64,000 bases of DNA from assembly GCA_021789215.1 (NCBI GenBank), contig JAJYJS010000005.1:54151-118150 (forward strand), read 5' to 3'. The translations under genes were made by a program, and so were the position numbers. Every line of letters starts with the position of its first letter. The first letter of the stretch is position 1. Below are positions 60,712 to 64,000 of this stretch, piece by piece. Under the pieces are notes generated by a model. It searched no databases and was not told the origin of the DNA. It worked only from the letters and a program-made list of their open reading frames with translations. The stretch comes from Nitrospirota bacterium (GTDB taxonomy: Bacteria; Nitrospirota; Thermodesulfovibrionia; Thermodesulfovibrionales; JdFR-88).

Positions 60712-62244
60712 ATGGGAGCGCAGGGGAAAAAAATTCTGCTGGTGCTGCACGCGCACCTGCCCTTCGTAAGGCACGTGGAGGAGAACGTTTACGAGGAGAA
60801 CTGGCTGCATGAGGCCGTCCTGGAGTGCTACCTGCCGCTGGTGCTGATGCTGGAAGGGCTTGCCGAAAGAGGGAAAAAATTCAGGCTCACGCTTTCCCTG
60901 AGCCCAACGCTCATGGAGATGCTTGCCGATCCGCTGCTTAAAGCGAGGACGCTCCGGCACATGCACACGCTGGCGGAGCTTCTTGAAAAAGAGGTGCGGC
61001 GCACGGCGAAGGACGCCGCGCTGAACCCGCTGGCGAAATTCTACCTGGGGCGGACAAGGCGGATGATGTCTGTCTATGAAAACGCCCGCGGCGGCCTGCT
61101 GCCACGGATAGCGGCGCTTAGGGAGCACGTGGAGGTGATAACCACCGCCGCCACACACGCCTATCTGCCAAACCTTGCGCCCGTGCCGGAGGCGGTGAAC
61201 GCGCAGATACGGGCCGGCATAGGGAACTACAAAAAACATTTCCCGGGCCGGGATCCCAAGGGGTTCTGGCTGCCTGAATGCGGCTATTGCGAGGGCCTCG
61301 ACGCGGTCCTGAAAAGCAACGGTGTGGAGTATTTCTTCCTGAACACAAGCGGCGTCCCCAGAGAAAACATATACCGTCCCCTGCGGTGCGCCTCCGGGGC
61401 CGTCGCATTCGCCAGAGACCCGCTTTCCGCAAGGGAGGTCTGGTGCGGACAGACCGGCTACCCGGCAGACCCGCTTTACAGGGACTTTTACAGGGATGTT
61501 GGATACGAGCTTCCCATGGAATACCTGCACCCGCATGTGACCGGGTTCCGGGTGCCAACCGGAATAAAGTATTGCAGGATTACGGGACAAAACATCGGGG
61601 ACAAGAAAATTTACATCAGGCAGGAGGCGCTTCGCAGGGCAAGGGAACACGCCCTCGATTTCCTGAAAAGGAAGACCGAGTTTTTCTCTCCAGAGAAAAA
61701 TCCCGTACTCTGCGCCCCTTTCGACGCGGAGCTTTTCGGCCACTGGTGGTTCGAGGGCATAGACTGGCTGGGGTTTCTCTTCGAAGGCGCAGCGGGTGGG
61801 GTGGAATTTGCCTTCCCCTCTGAATGCCTTGACGGGTGCGGGGAAAACAGTCTGTTTGTGCCGGGGCTTTCCAGTTGGGGGGCGGGCGGCTACAGCGATA
61901 CATGGCTGAACGAAAAAAATGGCTGGGCGGCGGCCGAGGCCTGCCGCGCCGCGTTCAGGATGAGGGATTTTTTCATGGCAATGGGCGGCGGCCCTGCGGA
62001 CATGGAGAGGCTAAGGAAGCAGGCCCTGAGAGAACTCCTCCTGGTGCAGGCAAGCGACTGGCCCTTCCTTATCCAAAACGGAAGCGCCGGGCACTACCCG
62101 GCAAAACGCCTGCGAAAACATCTGGAGAGGTTTTACCGCCTCTTTGAAATGGCCGGAACCGGAAGGATTGACGGGGCGGAAATGGACGCCATCGAAAGGG
62201 AAGACGCAATATTTCCCGAGATGGACTGCGGGGTTTTTTCCTAG
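60712..62244 (+). CDS. GH57 1,4-alpha-glucan branching enzyme
   Basis: A 510-residue family 57 glycoside hydrolase. HAHLPFVRH near the N-terminus is the GH57 signature; WLPECGY (about 184-190) holds the nucleophile glutamate; CAPFDAELFGHWWFEG (about 336-351) holds the acid/base aspartate. The C-terminal helical domain (about 410-510, including QASDWPFLI) is the DUF1957 part of branching enzymes. It makes alpha-1,6 branches in glycogen-like polymers. The frame extends to 60634, but ATG 60712 fits the family and lies seven bases after TATAAT (60699-60704), with no Shine-Dalgarno sequence. No other glycogen gene is next to it. Confidence 0.92.
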   Translation: MGAQGKKILLVLHAHLPFVRHVEENVYEENWLHEAVLECYLPLVLMLEGLAERGKKFRLTLSLSPTLMEMLADPLLKARTLRHMHTLAELLEKEVRRTAKDAALNPLAKFYLGRTRRMMSVYENARGGLLPRIAALREHVEVITTAATHAYLPNLAPVPEAVNAQIRAGIGNYKKHFPGRDPKGFWLPECGYCEGLDAVLKSNGVEYFFLNTSGVPRENIYRPLRCASGAVAFARDPLSAREVWCGQTGYPADPLYRDFYRDVGYELPMEYLHPHVTGFRVPTGIKYCRITGQNIGDKKIYIRQEALRRAREHALDFLKRKTEFFSPEKNPVLCAPFDAELFGHWWFEGIDWLGFLFEGAAGGVEFAFPSECLDGCGENSLFVPGLSSWGAGGYSDTWLNEKNGWAAAEACRAAFRMRDFFMAMGGGPADMERLRKQALRELLLVQASDWPFLIQNGSAGHYPAKRLRKHLERFYRLFEMAGTGRIDGAEMDAIEREDAIFPEMDCGVFS

Positions 62245-62252
62245 GATTTTAT

Positions 62253-63176
62253 TTACAGGGCGTTTTCGAGGAGCTTGTTGTAAGGGAAGCTCTTCAGGAA
62301 AGACAGGAAGGTGTCAACCGAGTAGGTGCTTATGGTGTTGCGGTTGAAGAGGAGCGAAAATTCCCTGAGCATCTCGCACTCCCGGAACTTGAGCGTCCTC
62401 AGGCTGCCGTAGCGCAGCTCCTTGCGCACCGCCCAGCGCGACACGATGGAGACGCCGATGCCGTTTTCCACGGCCTCCTTGATGGCCTCCGTGCTCCCCA
62501 GTATGGCCGAGATGTTCATGTTCTGCGTGGAGAGGCCGTTTTTGGAGAGGTAGTATTCTATTACCTGCCTTGTGCCGGAACCCTCCTCCCTGAAGACAAA
62601 TGGCATCTTGGTAATCTCCAGGATGGAGATTTCATTGGTCTTGGCAGGCTGGCCCTTGGAGGCTATTATGAGCGTAAGCTCGTCGGAGATGAGCTTTTCC
62701 ATCGTGAGCTTGTACTTTGAGACCTCGCCCTCAACCAGCCCCAGGTCTATGACGCCTCCCTTGAGCAGTTCCACAATGCGTTTCGTGTTGCCCACAAGCA
62801 GGTGAATCTTTATCTTTGGGTGAACCTTGCGGAACTCAGCTATGACCGGCGGCAGGAGATAATTGCCTATTGTAGTGCTTGCGCCAACCGTTATGGAGCC
62901 CTTCACAAGTCCGGTTATCCCGCCGACGGCCCTCTCCGCAGAGGCGTAAAGGCTGAGGATGTCCTTGGCGTATTTGTAGAGTATTTCCCCGGCAGGGGTA
63001 AGGGTTACAGTATTGGATGAGCGGTCGAAGAGCTTTGTCTCGAATATCTCTTCAAGCGCCTGTATCTGAAGACTTACCGCGGGTTGCGTTAGATGGATTA
63101 TCTCCGAAGCCTTGGAAAAACTCTTCGTATCCGCAACCGTGCAGAACACCTTCAGCTTGTGGTCTTCCATGCTCAT
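62253..63176 (-). CDS. LysR family transcriptional regulator
   Basis: A 307-residue regulator. The N-terminal winged helix is VFCTVADTKSFSKASEIIHLTQPAVSLQIQALEE (key segment: SFSKAS...QPAVS), followed by a linker helix and a periplasmic-binding-like effector domain (from about 90). The effector part (TTIGNYLLPPVIAEFRKVHP, GLVEGEV) resembles the CysB/CbbR subgroup, but the ligand is unknown. A TTGATT-N17-TATAAT promoter ends 11 bases before ATG 63176; Met 3 at 63170 is an alternative start. It converges on the GH57 gene with an 8-base gap. Confidence 0.9.
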   Translation of the reverse strand: MSMEDHKLKVFCTVADTKSFSKASEIIHLTQPAVSLQIQALEEIFETKLFDRSSNTVTLTPAGEILYKYAKDILSLYASAERAVGGITGLVKGSITVGASTTIGNYLLPPVIAEFRKVHPKIKIHLLVGNTKRIVELLKGGVIDLGLVEGEVSKYKLTMEKLISDELTLIIASKGQPAKTNEISILEITKMPFVFREEGSGTRQVIEYYLSKNGLSTQNMNISAILGSTEAIKEAVENGIGVSIVSRWAVRKELRYGSLRTLKFRECEMLREFSLLFNRNTISTYSVDTFLSFLKSFPYNKLLENAL

Positions 63177-63187
63177 AAGTAAATTTA

Positions 63188-63216
63188 ATTATAGAATAAG
63201 ACTAAACAATAATCAA
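63188..63216 (-). promoter_or_regulatory. Sigma-70 promoter of the LysR gene
   Basis: On the minus strand TTGATT (63211-63216) and TATAAT (63188-63193) are 17 bases apart. The predicted start point, about 63181, leaves only 5 bases before ATG 63176, and no Shine-Dalgarno sequence is present. Confidence 0.65.
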
Positions 63217-63398
63217 GGGTTTTGGGGGATTTTACCAAAAAAACTTTTTGAGTGTGTATTATAGCACAAAAAATAAGCGGCCCGGGTGGATTTTTTATTC
63301 GCTCGCTTGACCCCGTGGCAATTTTTTGCCCATGGGCAATACGCTCGCTATCCATTTATTCAAGCAGGGCGTTATGTCCGGGCGGGGCACACTTTTCT

Positions 63399-63809
63399 TT
63401 ACGGCTGGGGCGGAGTGGTGCGGAAAGGCTTTTCTATATCGAGCGGGCGCTCCTTTCCCGGCTCTATGACGGCAGTTTCCGTAGGGAATTTTTCTTTTGG
63501 CAGGATGTACCATGGGCCAGTCCTGTTCATGCTGTAAAACCAGTCCTTGTCCCAGTAGTAATAATACAGGCCGGAGTAGAAGTAAAGCGAACGTCCGAAA
63601 ATCAGGATGACCGGCGGCAGCGCCCGCATCTTTTTCTTCACCTCCTGGGCAGGGTTCTTTTCCACGATGGGGGGGCCGACCATCAGGCCCGCGGGCATGG
63701 GCTCAATATACCTGGACTGGTAATAAACGGGCTTGGGCGGCGCGTAAGTGCACGCCGACACCAGCGCAAACGCGATAACGAGGGCCGCTGTTTTCATCGG
63801 TGCATTCAT
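63399..63809 (-). CDS. Small lipoprotein of unknown function
   Basis: A 136-residue protein with a lipoprotein signal peptide (MKTAALVIAFALVSAC) whose lipobox L-V-S-A-C gives the lipidated Cys at about residue 20. The mature part is Pro-rich, then YFYSGLYYYYWDKDWFYSMNRTGPWYI, a Tyr/Trp-rich segment reminiscent of envelope-exposed domains (key residues are the repeated Tyr and Trp). The frame opens at 63926, but only the starts at 63809 or 63797 make the signal peptide N-terminal. Two CACCAAACGG direct repeats (63827-63836 and 63866-63875) lie upstream. The family is not recognised. Confidence 0.7.
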   Translation of the reverse strand: MNAPMKTAALVIAFALVSACTYAPPKPVYYQSRYIEPMPAGLMVGPPIVEKNPAQEVKKKMRALPPVILIFGRSLYFYSGLYYYYWDKDWFYSMNRTGPWYILPKEKFPTETAVIEPGKERPLDIEKPFRTTPPQP

Positions 63810-64000
63810 TCCAAGTAAGAGTTTAGCACCAAACGGTCTGAGAAGGAGAAATTTTTTTAATCGCACACCAAACGGCCCCGTTGCCTCACGTAAAAATCTA
63901 AACGAAATGCTTATTGATTGCCTCATTGGGATTATAACCGAAATTGCTGTTTCCCTTGGCAGCGGTTTTTGATGTCGCCGTCCGGAAGAGCTTATTCTGG

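Noticed and set aside
63907-64000. A 21-residue hydrophobic plus-strand frame followed by an overlapping ATG at 63972
   Set aside because: There is too little sequence before the window ends and no ribosome-binding site, so neither can be called a gene.

Overview
The window reads as chromosome from a Gram-negative, probably anaerobic bacterium. An outer membrane is shown by LptD, a large AsmA-like DUF748 protein, a beta-barrel porin and a lipoprotein. The style (many AGG and ATA codons at fairly high GC, PurS/PurB, trpBA-accD-folC, GH57 branching enzyme, Ext-type porin and multihaem cytochrome) fits Nitrospirota (Thermodesulfovibrionia-like) or a related deltaproteobacterial lineage. This assignment is inference. 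Almost everything is core gene content packed into short operons. One AT-richer accessory patch lies at about 58.0-60.7 kb.

Layout. 0.1-6.9 kb: transaldolase, transketolase and a radical SAM/SPASM protein in one minus-strand operon, then FtsH. 7-14 kb: DUF748 protein, a TetR-MFS efflux pair, a cytidylate-kinase-like protein and a MerR-type regulator with a cysteine cluster. 14-20 kb: phosphomannomutase/phosphoglucomutase, a small TPR-like protein, penicillin-binding protein 1A and the Kup potassium transporter. 20-23.3 kb: a structured leader with two mini-ORFs, a porin (DUF3373/ExtI-like), a terminator, a REP-like repeat and a five-haem cytochrome whose gene is read through an in-frame TGA. 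23.6-29.9 kb: a long plus-strand run (small conserved protein, FtsE, FtsX, EnvC-like, CtpA, exonuclease, CooT, lipoyl/octanoyl ligase). 29.8-32.4 kb: membrane protein, metal-dependent cyclase, FdhD. 32.4-40.5 kb: type IV pilus block on the minus strand (stand-alone MshEN protein, PilR, PilS, PilC, PilT, PilB). 40.6-45 kb: PurS, PurB, YfhO-like membrane protein. 45-51.3 kb: zinc-ribbon protein, TrpB, TrpA, AccD, FolC, LptD. 51.3-54.6 kb: a 55-residue dual-CXXC protein with an in-frame TGA, a cysteine-cluster protein, a NYN protein and a two-component system, all overlapping. 54.6-57.9 kb: acyl-ACP synthetase/acyltransferase fusion and an inositol-monophosphatase family protein. 58-60.3 kb: RAYT transposase with its REP elements, a truncated ATPase and an Mrr-type nuclease. 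60.7-63.8 kb: GH57 branching enzyme, LysR regulator, lipoprotein.

The main discovery is a pair of genes, 29 kb apart, that each carry one in-frame TGA and make sense only if it is read through: the cytochrome (TGA at 22422-22424, minus strand) and the dual-CXXC protein (TGA at 51398-51400). From memory, both match families known to include selenocysteine forms, so the organism probably decodes UGA as selenocysteine. A second theme is that several genes (pbp1A, pilB, the LysR gene and others) have a sigma-70 -10 box only 6-12 bases before the start codon and no Shine-Dalgarno sequence, which suggests leaderless or nearly leaderless mRNAs.
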